From: an uncultured Allorhizobium sp.
GTDB lineage: Bacteria > Pseudomonadota > Alphaproteobacteria > Rhizobiales > Rhizobiaceae
NCBI GenBank assembly: GCA_958439205.1
Contig: OY288189.1
Span: 2,991,001 to 3,055,000 of the forward strand
DNA: 64,000 bases
Reading direction: 5' to 3'
The position numbers and the translations under genes are program-made. This document shows positions 1 through 6,839 of the stretch, piece by piece; the first letter of the stretch is position 1, and every line of letters starts with the position of its first letter. The notes beneath the pieces are model-generated. The model did not search any database and was not told where the DNA came from. It worked only from the letters and a program-made list of their open reading frames with translations.

Positions 1-384
1 GAAGGTATCGCCCGAGAGATGGTAGAGCTGGCCGATCAAGGCGATGGCGCCGCCGAAGGCCGCAGAACCGAGCACAAGCGATCCAGCTGAAATCCGATCG
101 GCACCGCGCAGCCGTGCGATCGCTGCGACCGCGTGAAAGATCCAGATCAGGCCGATGATGCCGACGACCTTCACCAGACGCGGGATGAGTTCCCAGTTGG
201 CCGCGATCAACATCAGAAGAGACGCGGCGATGAGCAGGGCCGCGAACATCGATAGCACGCCGCCGATGCTGAAGCGTGCGCCCCGTTGATCGACGTCCGC
301 CAGCAACCTCCCGGCTGTTGCCGCATCAATCAGTCCACGCCCGACCCAATCATCGAGATCGCGTTTCAGCCTGCCCCTGTACAT
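1..384 (-). CDS. DUF2157 family membrane protein (N-terminal 128 residues, cut by window edge)
   Basis: The frame stays open to base 1, so only the N-terminus is seen. A basic and acidic cytoplasmic head (MYRGRLKRDLDDW) is followed by at least three hydrophobic segments. The stretch GGAIALIGQLYHLSGDTF is typical of the DUF2157 family of predicted integral membrane proteins, whose function is unknown. I chose the ATG at 384 because GGGG lies 8 bases upstream; an in-frame ATG at 390 has a poorer ribosome site. The gene is divergent from the small-RNA locus that follows it. Confidence 0.8.
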   Translation of the reverse strand, partial: MYRGRLKRDLDDWVGRGLIDAATAGRLLADVDQRGARFSIGGVLSMFAALLIAASLLMLIAANWELIPRLVKVVGIIGLIWIFHAVAAIARLRGADRISAGSLVLGSAAFGGAIALIGQLYHLSGDTF

Positions 385-509
385 TCGCATGTCCCCGTTG
401 TTCCCGACGACAATCTGAAACGGCAGCAGAGGAAAGACAAGGGAATGCAGCCATCTTCAATTCGGCATTCCAACGCCCATGCAAGAACCGCATGCCTTCC
501 ATGCTCTTT

Positions 510-544
510 TTGCACTGCACAAAGCCGTATGTGTCGCCTATATT
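510..544 (+). promoter_or_regulatory. Putative promoter with TTGCACTGCACAA element (small-RNA locus)
   Basis: TTGCACTGCACAA (510-522) is followed after exactly 16 bases by TATATT (539-544). CTGCAC (515-520) could be the -35 with an 18-bp spacer, putting the transcript start near 551. The same 13-mer with the same 16-base gap to TATAAG occurs at 51410-51444 before the second DUF1127 gene. Rotational symmetry around the TGCA repeats suggests a regulator site overlapping the -35. The activator is unknown. Confidence 0.6.
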
Positions 545-550
545 CATTCT

Positions 551-705
551 CAACAGAGCGACACAACTACTGGCGCTCAGATCTTCGACCAGCGTTACCT
601 CCTCCCAATGCTGGATCGATTGGCCAACGACACTCCTCCTCCCAGTCGTTGGTCTGCAAAAATGACGCTCACCGGACCTCCTCCCCCGGTGAGCGTTATT
701 TTTTT
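551..705 (+). ncRNA. Small RNA with three CCUCC-loop hairpins (cuckoo/CcsR-like family)
   Basis: Three hairpins in a row each present an anti-Shine-Dalgarno loop. Hairpin 1: stem 589-596/607-614, loop ACCTCCTCCC. Hairpin 2: stem 622-631/645-654, loop containing CTCCTCCTCCC. Hairpin 3: 12-bp stem 664-675/686-697, loop ACCTCCTCCC, followed by a T tract to 705, so it doubles as an intrinsic terminator. Stems keep pairing through G-U wobbles, while the loops are nearly constant. CCUCCUCCC loops next to a DUF1127 gene are the hallmark of the alphaproteobacterial cuckoo RNAs (CcsR in Rhodobacter, alpha-r14 in rhizobia). Known members usually have two such hairpins; this one has three. The 5' end is inferred from the promoter at 510-544. 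The rest of 385-957 holds no convincing gene. Confidence 0.75.
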
Positions 706-957
706 GCCCTCAGTTTCCCAAACCCGAAAGACTTGCCAACCACATGCAGAGGTATGCCCATTTGCCGGGCGACGTCTGCCAAGATGCAAACGCTCAAAAA
801 AGCATCAATTAACAAAGCGTTAAATCGATTGATATGCGTGAGACGCATGGGTGCTCTGCCGCATTATGTCTTCAAACGTTTCGCAATGCAGCATATATTC
901 AACTCAACAAATTCGAAGGGGCCCGCGGATGGGTCCAACCACCAAAGAGGTAAACCC

Positions 958-1104
958 ATGAACATCGCTCGCTCGCTCAACAACTGGCGCAAGTATCGTC
1001 AGACCATCACCGAACTCGGCCGCATGTCGGACCGCGAACTCCGCGACCTCGGCATTGGCCGCGAGGACATCCGTCGCGTTGCCCGTCACGCCGTCAACGG
1101 CTGA
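958..1104 (+). CDS. DUF1127 small protein (48 aa)
   Basis: A short, arginine-rich protein. Its core (LNNWRKYRQTITELGRMSD, then ELRDLGIGREDIRRVA) is the DUF1127 signature. DUF1127 proteins in Agrobacterium, Brucella and Rhodobacter are linked to stress responses and RNA or phosphate metabolism, but have no agreed biochemical role. AGAGG at 946-950 supports the ATG at 958. The same frame is open far upstream, but that extension overlaps the small RNA and lacks a ribosome site. The gene lies about 250 bases after the small RNA, the arrangement seen around CcsR RNAs, so read-through co-expression is possible. Confidence 0.9.
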   Translation: MNIARSLNNWRKYRQTITELGRMSDRELRDLGIGREDIRRVARHAVNG

Positions 1105-1135
1105 TTGGTCCCGACTTCGGTCGGATCCAGAATAG

Positions 1136-1171
1136 AAAAACCCCGGATCTCCTCCCAGATCCGGGGTTTTT
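1136..1171 (+). terminator. Intrinsic terminator of DUF1127 gene with CCTCCC loop
   Basis: The 15-bp perfect stem (AAAAACCCCGGATCT with AGATCCGGGGTTTTT) closes a six-base loop, CCTCCC (1151-1156). The loop is again an anti-Shine-Dalgarno sequence, matching the three upstream hairpins. A/T tracts on both arms would let it also terminate the convergent nucleoside hydrolase operon. Confidence 0.85.
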
Positions 1172-1194
1172 CTTTGCCTACTCAGCGGCGCTGC

Positions 1195-2160
1195 TCAGTC
1201 TTCGCGGACGGCAACGATCACGTCGTGAATGAGCTTCAGCACAGCCGGCGCATCGATCTCGGTGCAGATCTTCTGGCTCGGCAGATCACCGTCCCAATCG
1301 GAGGGACCAAATCCGCGACCATCCGGCTTCTGGATCGTCTGGCCGTCGGCAATGCCGCCGCAGACGACGCGGATGACGCCACTGCGGGTCTTGAAGAGTT
1401 CCGGCGCCACGACATAGACGCAGGCGCAGCTGTCGTGAACGACCATGCCGTCGTCGACCAGGCCCTCGTAAAAATCGATGTAGAACTGCGAGAGGTCGAA
1501 CAGCAGGCGCGCGCGGCTGGTGCCGGCTGCGTCTCGGATGTCAGCGAGCTGCGAACGGGTCATCACCGTCTGCATGGTAACGTCGAGGCCGACGACCACG
1601 ACAGGCCATTTTGCGGTCATCACCACGTCCGCCGCTTCCGGGTCGCCATGGATATTGGCTTCGGCGGCCGGCGTCACATTGCCGTTGACGTCGAAGGCGC
1701 CGCCCATGATGACGATCTCTTTCACGAGATTGACGATCTCGGGATCTTCCTTGAGCGCATTGGCGAGATTGGTCATGCGGCCGACGGCGACGATGGTCAC
1801 CTCGCCCGGATTGGCACGCACCGTCTCGACGATGAAGCGGTGAGCCAGGCGCGGGTCGGCATGAACATCCGTCACCTCGGGCACGCCGATATTGCCAAGC
1901 CCGTCATCGCCATGGATGAATTTCGGTGGCTCATGGCTGACCCGATGCGGGAGGAAGGTCTCGCCGGCGCCGCGTGAAACGGGGGCATCGATTTTCCATT
2001 CGCGCTTCAGATACAGCGCGTTGCGGGTCGTGATGTCGATCTCGGCATTCCCGAACACGGTCGTGATACCGAGGAGGTCGATCTCCGGATGATGGTGCAG
2101 GAAGAGGAGCGCCATGGCGTCGTCGACGCCCGGATCCGTATCGAAGATGACCTTGTGCAT
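1195..2160 (-). CDS. Inosine-uridine preferring nucleoside hydrolase family protein
   Basis: The 321-aa protein opens with MHKVIFDTDPGVDDAMA, containing the DxDPGxDD calcium-binding motif of nucleoside N-ribohydrolases, which cleave ribonucleosides to base and ribose. VIMGGAFDVNGN is also family-typical. A GGA lies upstream of the ATG at 2160; the frame is open further upstream but overlaps cobM. It is the last gene of the cbiX-to-cobM operon, 86 bases after cobM, and may be co-transcribed. Nothing in the sequence ties its substrate to cobalamin. Substrate specificity cannot be read from the sequence. Confidence 0.85.
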   Translation of the reverse strand: MHKVIFDTDPGVDDAMALLFLHHHPEIDLLGITTVFGNAEIDITTRNALYLKREWKIDAPVSRGAGETFLPHRVSHEPPKFIHGDDGLGNIGVPEVTDVHADPRLAHRFIVETVRANPGEVTIVAVGRMTNLANALKEDPEIVNLVKEIVIMGGAFDVNGNVTPAAEANIHGDPEAADVVMTAKWPVVVVGLDVTMQTVMTRSQLADIRDAAGTSRARLLFDLSQFYIDFYEGLVDDGMVVHDSCACVYVVAPELFKTRSGVIRVVCGGIADGQTIQKPDGRGFGPSDWDGDLPSQKICTEIDAPAVLKLIHDVIVAVRED

Positions 2161-2246
2161 GGGAGAAGTCCTTTTCTTGTTGTTGGCCAGCTGGCGCTGA
2201 GTGGCGCGACGATAGACCCGATGCATGACGACGGGAAGACTGGCGC

Positions 2247-3026
2247 TCAGGCGCCCGCCTTCTTCTTTTTCCCGACATTGCGCAGCACGTGGCTGAAGTC
2301 GGAGTTGTAGAGATCGCTGTCGCGGAATTCGACATGACCGAAGACCTTGCCGACCAGCACCAGTGCCGTCCGCGTGATCTTCGCCTTGCGTACTTCTTCC
2401 GCCATGTCGTTCAAGGTCGTGCGGATGAAGAGCTCGTCCGGCCAGGTGGAGCGATAGGCGATCACGACGGGGCAATCCTCGCCATAATAGGGCGTCAGTG
2501 TATCCCGGATATGCGCGAGGTTGCGGATCGACAGATGGATGGCAAGCGTCGCGCGCGACTTGCCGAGGATATCCAGCGTCTCGAATTCCGGCATCGACGA
2601 TGCCTTCATTTCGGTGCGGGTGACGATGACGGTCTGGGCGATCTCGGGCAGCGTCAGCTCGGTCTTCAGCCGTGCGGCAGTCGCCGCAAAGGCCGGAACG
2701 CCGGGCACCACATCATAGGGAATGCCTGCCGCATCGAGCCGGCGCATCTGTTCGGCAATGGCGCCGTAGATCGAGGGATCGCCCGAATGCACGCGCGCGA
2801 CATCCTCACCGCGTTCGTGGGCTGCCACCATATCCGCGACGATCTCGTCGAGATGCATCGGGGCGGTGTCCTTGACGATCGCACCCTCCGGTGCAGCCGC
2901 GACGATCTCTTCCGGCACAAGCGAGCCTGCATAGAGGCAGACCGGGCAGCGCTCGATGAGGCGCAGGCCCCGCACGGTAATGAGATCGGGGGCTCCGGGC
3001 CCAGCGCCGATGAAATAGACGGTCAT
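2247..3026 (-). CDS. cobM: Precorrin-4 C11-methyltransferase
   Basis: CobM adds the C11 methyl group to precorrin-4 using S-adenosylmethionine. The 259-aa protein has the SUMT/CbiF fold signatures: MTVYFIGAGPGAPDLITVRG at the N-terminus, the HSGDPSIYGAIAEQ loop, and VVPGVPAFAATAARL. Its start overlaps the cobJ stop by 4 bases (ATGA), implying translational coupling. The C-terminal tail is lysine-rich (GKKKKAGA). In CobM-containing clusters cobK often sits nearby, but no precorrin-6A reductase is present here. Confidence 0.95.
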   Translation of the reverse strand: MTVYFIGAGPGAPDLITVRGLRLIERCPVCLYAGSLVPEEIVAAAPEGAIVKDTAPMHLDEIVADMVAAHERGEDVARVHSGDPSIYGAIAEQMRRLDAAGIPYDVVPGVPAFAATAARLKTELTLPEIAQTVIVTRTEMKASSMPEFETLDILGKSRATLAIHLSIRNLAHIRDTLTPYYGEDCPVVIAYRSTWPDELFIRTTLNDMAEEVRKAKITRTALVLVGKVFGHVEFRDSDLYNSDFSHVLRNVGKKKKAGA

Positions 3027-4864
3027 GCTTCATTTCCCTTCATGCCACTGTCTGCCTTGCCCGAATAACCGCGCGGCGTGTAGACCCAGGTCTTGCCGTC
3101 GCCTGTCGTCACGGTACGGCTCTCGGAAGAACCGACCACCACGACGGTCAGCATGTCGACGTCGTCGACGTTCAGTTCTGCGAGCGGCACGGTGCGCACG
3201 GTTTCACCATCGCGGCCCAGATTGGTGGCGAGAATGACGGGCGTCGATGCCGGGCGGTACTTCAACAATTCGTCTCGGGCATAGGCGAGCTGCGTGCGGC
3301 GCTTAATCGAGACGGGATTGTAGAAGGCGATAACAAAATCGCCCTCGCCTGCTGCCTTCACCCGGCGCTGGATATGCTCCCACGGGGTCAGAAGGTCTGA
3401 GAGCGAGATGGTGCAGAAGTCATGGCCGAGCGGCGCACCGATGCGGGCAGCGGCAGCCTGCAGCGCAGAAATGCCGGGCGAGACCTGGACCTCGATGCGG
3501 CTGGCACCATCCGTGATGCCGCCCTTGTCGAAAAGTTCGAAGACCAGCGTTGCCATGGCGTAGATTCCGGCATCACCAGAGCAGACCAACGCCACCGTCT
3601 TGCCCTCACCCGCCAGCTCCATCGCATGCACGACGCGGGCCTCTTCCTTGCCAAGATCGAAATCGTGGCGGGTCTTGCCGTCGGCAAGGGACCCAAGCAG
3701 GTCGAGATAGAGCGAATAACCGACGAGATCCGTGGAGGCCTGGACCAGGCGCGAGACCTCGGGCGACCGCCAGCCCTCCGAGCCTGGGCCGATGCCGACG
3801 ACGAAGAGCGTACCGCGGGCACGGCCTATCGTCTTCGGGTCGATGATATCAGCGGCCCTCGCAATCGCGGCTGTGGCCCCCTTGGACTTGATCTTCTCGA
3901 CAACGAGTTCGCCGGACGCGCCAGCAGCCGCAAGCGCTGCCCCTTCGGCCACCCCATGGCAGCCGACTTCGGCAAAGACGACCTCCGACGGGTTTTTCAG
4001 GCGCGGCGCTTCGGCTTCGAGCGTGGCTGCGGTGAAGAAGCGGGCCGGCACGCCGAAATGGTTGGCCACCGCATGGAGCGCCGTTTCGTCGGCCTTGAGG
4101 TCGATGGAGCAGACGGCAGCGAGGCTTGTCTTCGCGAAACCACCCTTGGCCAGCGCTTCCTCGGCCAAGGCAATCGCCTCTTCCGGCTTTGCATGCCGCT
4201 CGCAGCCCATGCCGAGCACGAGGGTTTTCGGGTGATAGACGAGTTCCAGCTCGCCTGCGGTCTTCTGTTGGTCGGTCACGGTCAGCGTCACGCGGGCCTC
4301 TTGTTCAAATGGAAGTCTTGATTGGGTGAGCCAGTTGGCAGATGCACCCTCGAGCCGGGCGCCAGCGCCGGCCACAAGTTCGGCCATCACCGCCTTGGCA
4401 CTCTCGGGATTGGCGAGCACATAACCTTCCGGCGGCTGATCAAGCGCTACACCAAATTTCAGGTCGCCGGCCGTCGTGATTGCGGCATGGGCACCGATGG
4501 CGGTCGCGATCTGTCGTGCGAGGTCATTGGCGCCATGATGACCGCCGAGCAGCGGAACAACGGATGAACCATCCTCGGCGATGGCGAGCACCGGCGGTTC
4601 CGAGTGTTTGTCGGAGAGCAGCGGGGCGAGGAGACGAATAAGCGCGCCAGACGCCATCACGGCAACAATCGGTCTGCCGGCCGAAAACAGCGCCTGGACA
4701 TGATCCTTGGCAGATGCAAAGCGCAGATCCGCCTCCTCGACGCGGGCGGCAGCACCATGCAGTTCGCCGCTGATGTCCGTCGCAATGCGGCGACCGAGGT
4801 GAGCGGCAGCCTCACTCAGAATGACGACGACCGGTTTGGCGGGGGATGCGGATATACCCGTCAT
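3023..4864 (-). CDS. cobJ: CbiG-CobJ fusion: CbiG-type domains plus precorrin-3B C17-methyltransferase
   Basis: The 613-aa protein joins two enzymes. Residues about 10-345 resemble full CbiG: an N-terminal part with GGHHGANDLAR, a middle part, and a C-terminal part starting TLVLGMGCERH (the part homologous to CobE). From about residue 350 (GTLFVVGIGPGSEGWRSPEV) it is CobJ/CbiH, the ring-contracting methyltransferase, with CSGDAGIYAMA and VSPGISALQAAAARIGAP. CbiG opens the lactone of cobalt-precorrin-5A in the anaerobic route, so a complete CbiG half in a CobN-containing cluster is notable. ATG at 4864 overlaps the cobI stop (TGATG); GTG at 4867 is an alternative start. Confidence 0.92.
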   Translation of the reverse strand: MTGISASPAKPVVVILSEAAAHLGRRIATDISGELHGAAARVEEADLRFASAKDHVQALFSAGRPIVAVMASGALIRLLAPLLSDKHSEPPVLAIAEDGSSVVPLLGGHHGANDLARQIATAIGAHAAITTAGDLKFGVALDQPPEGYVLANPESAKAVMAELVAGAGARLEGASANWLTQSRLPFEQEARVTLTVTDQQKTAGELELVYHPKTLVLGMGCERHAKPEEAIALAEEALAKGGFAKTSLAAVCSIDLKADETALHAVANHFGVPARFFTAATLEAEAPRLKNPSEVVFAEVGCHGVAEGAALAAAGASGELVVEKIKSKGATAAIARAADIIDPKTIGRARGTLFVVGIGPGSEGWRSPEVSRLVQASTDLVGYSLYLDLLGSLADGKTRHDFDLGKEEARVVHAMELAGEGKTVALVCSGDAGIYAMATLVFELFDKGGITDGASRIEVQVSPGISALQAAAARIGAPLGHDFCTISLSDLLTPWEHIQRRVKAAGEGDFVIAFYNPVSIKRRTQLAYARDELLKYRPASTPVILATNLGRDGETVRTVPLAELNVDDVDMLTVVVVGSSESRTVTTGDGKTWVYTPRGYSGKADSGMKGNEA

Positions 4865-5601
4865 CACACCGCGCTTCCCAGCGTCTTGGCGAGCGCCGGA
4901 TGCCAGCGTTCGTCGCCCTTGTAGATCAGGATCATCGAGAAATAGGGCGCAGTGTCCTCGGCCACCTCGGCCAATGGCGTGAGCTTCTGTTCGGCAAGGC
5001 TGACGCGTTCCGCATAACCAGCCTGGGCGGTGAGCCCGAGGCTCTCGATCAGCGCGCGGATGCGGGCGAAATGCCGGCCGAGCTTGATGATGGCAACAGC
5101 GCTGGAGGCCTCGATGCGGGCTGCAAGCTCGTCATCCGACAGAGGTCCCGGCAGCACCGTCAGCACGTCGTTGCGGGCAGCGAGCGGCCGTCCGAGGCCA
5201 GCGGCAGCGGCCATCATCGAGGAGACGCCGGGCACGACCTCGGTCGGATATCGATCCGCGAGGCGCTCGAACAGATACATGAAGGACCCATAGAAGAAGG
5301 GATCGCCTTCGCAGAGGACGGCGACATCGGAGCCAGCGTCCAGATGATTCGACAGCGTCTCGGCAGCCTTTGTGTAGATGTCCTGCGCCGGGAAGCGCTC
5401 GACGCGCATCGGCACGATGATCGGCACTTCCAATTGGGCGGCGGTCAGATAAGGGGCCGCGATCTGGCGGGCGAAGCTCGGGCCGGTGTCGGGTGCCGGA
5501 TAAGCAACAACAGGGCACTGCGTCAGGATGCGATGCGCCTTCAGGGTCAGCAGTTCCGGATCGCCGGGCCCGAGCCCCAGGCCATAGAGTTTTCCGGTCA
5601 T
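4864..5601 (-). CDS. cobI: Precorrin-2 C20-methyltransferase
   Basis: CobI converts precorrin-2 to precorrin-3A by methylating C20 with SAM. The 245-aa protein begins MTGKLYGLGLGPGDPELLTL, the glycine-rich SAM site of this subfamily, followed by CEGDPFFYGSFMYLFERL and VVPGVSSMMAAAAGLGRPL. The start overlaps the cobL stop by 4 bases (ATGA) and the stop overlaps the cobJ start. It is part of an unbroken coupled series cobH-cobL-cobI-cobJ-cobM. Confidence 0.95.
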   Translation of the reverse strand: MTGKLYGLGLGPGDPELLTLKAHRILTQCPVVAYPAPDTGPSFARQIAAPYLTAAQLEVPIIVPMRVERFPAQDIYTKAAETLSNHLDAGSDVAVLCEGDPFFYGSFMYLFERLADRYPTEVVPGVSSMMAAAAGLGRPLAARNDVLTVLPGPLSDDELAARIEASSAVAIIKLGRHFARIRALIESLGLTAQAGYAERVSLAEQKLTPLAEVAEDTAPYFSMILIYKGDERWHPALAKTLGSAV

Positions 5602-6839
5602 TCAGCCTCTCCCTTTACAACCGTCCACATCGTGACCGGCATCAGCGACTTCCAGCCGCAAAAGCGCCCGACCGGGGCCGCTCGCGAAACCTGGATACGC
5701 ACGAGCTCACCGCCGTGCTGGCCGCGCAGTTCCGCCAGTCGCGCTTCACCCTCGATGGTCACCGCATTGGCAACCAGAAGGCCTCCTACCCCAAGCGCTG
5801 CCCAGCAGATTTCGAACAGCTCCTCCCCGGTAATGCCGCCACCGATGAAGATGACATCCGGGCGCTTGAGACCGGTTAGTGATTCCGGCGCATGGCCCTC
5901 GATGATCTCAAGATCCGGTACGCCCAGGGTCTCGGCATTGGCGCGGATCATCGCCACCCGCTCTGGCTTCGGCTCGATGGCTATCGCCTTCGTGCCCATG
6001 CCAGCGCGCATCCATTCGATGGCGATCGAGCCGCAACCGGCGCCGACGTCCCAGAGCAGCGCATTGGGAAAGGGTGCCAGTTGTGCCAGCGTCGCGGCGC
6101 GGATTTCGCGCTTGGTCAATTGCCCGTCGTGACGGAAGGCATCGTCCGGCAGACCTGGTACCGGTGCCAGAAGCGGTCCGTCTTCAGCGCAATCGATGGC
6201 AAGCGTATTGAAGTCCGACATGGCAGGGCAGGTTTCGGCCATTTCCAGCGCGGTCATGCGCAGAATGCGCTCGCGATGGCTGCCCATGTGTTCGAGCACA
6301 TGCAGCACCGAGGCGCCAAAGCCACGCTCGGCGAGCAGCACGGCGGCCGCCTGCACCGTGGACGCATCCGAGGTCAGCGCCAGAATCCGGGCGCGCGGCA
6401 TGACATGGCGATTAAGGAAAGCGAGCGGTCGGCCATGCAGGGAGATCTGCGTGACCGATTGCAGCGGCCAGCCGAGCCGGGCGGCAGCCAGAGAGAAGGC
6501 GGACGGGCTCGGCAGCACCATCATCTCCTCAGCCGCCACATAGCGCCGGAGCGTGGCACCAATGCCGAAATGCATGGGATCGCCGGTGGCGAGCACCGTG
6601 ACCGGCGTGCCGCGCAGTTTCAAGATCTGCGCCAGCGTCTCGCGGAAACCTGCACCCCAGGTGAGAATGCGTTTCAGCCCGGGCAGGCTCGCGCCATCGA
6701 TGACTGCATCCAGCCGCTCTCCTATTACGAGCGTTTCCGCCTGCCAGACGACCGCCTGCGCCTCGGGGGTCAGGCTTTCGAGCCCGTTGTCGCCGATGCC
6801 GATGATGGTGAGCCAGGGGCCGTGCGCGTGCTCAGACAT
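5598..6839 (-). CDS. cobL: Precorrin-6Y C5,15-methyltransferase (decarboxylating)
   Basis: CobL is bifunctional: the N-terminal CbiE-like half (WLTIIGIGDNGLESL; LATGDPMHFGIGATLRR) methylates the ring, and the C-terminal CbiT-like half (LLWDVGAGCGSIAIEWMR; PDVIFIGGGIT) handles the C15 methylation and decarboxylation. The 413-aa length fits the fused form. I start at the ATG at 6839 (MSEHAHGPW), which overlaps the end of the cobH frame by 8 bases; an earlier in-frame start would extend further into cobH. The stop overlaps cobI. Confidence 0.93.
   Translation of the reverse strand: MSEHAHGPWLTIIGIGDNGLESLTPEAQAVVWQAETLVIGERLDAVIDGASLPGLKRILTWGAGFRETLAQILKLRGTPVTVLATGDPMHFGIGATLRRYVAAEEMMVLPSPSAFSLAAARLGWPLQSVTQISLHGRPLAFLNRHVMPRARILALTSDASTVQAAAVLLAERGFGASVLHVLEHMGSHRERILRMTALEMAETCPAMSDFNTLAIDCAEDGPLLAPVPGLPDDAFRHDGQLTKREIRAATLAQLAPFPNALLWDVGAGCGSIAIEWMRAGMGTKAIAIEPKPERVAMIRANAETLGVPDLEIIEGHAPESLTGLKRPDVIFIGGGITGEELFEICWAALGVGGLLVANAVTIEGEARLAELRGQHGGELVRIQVSRAAPVGRFCGWKSLMPVTMWTVVKGEAE

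Noticed and set aside
286..957. Long open frame running into the DUF1127 gene
   Set aside because: It overlaps the hairpin array, lacks a ribosome site at its start, and its residues show no family pattern until the DUF1127 part.
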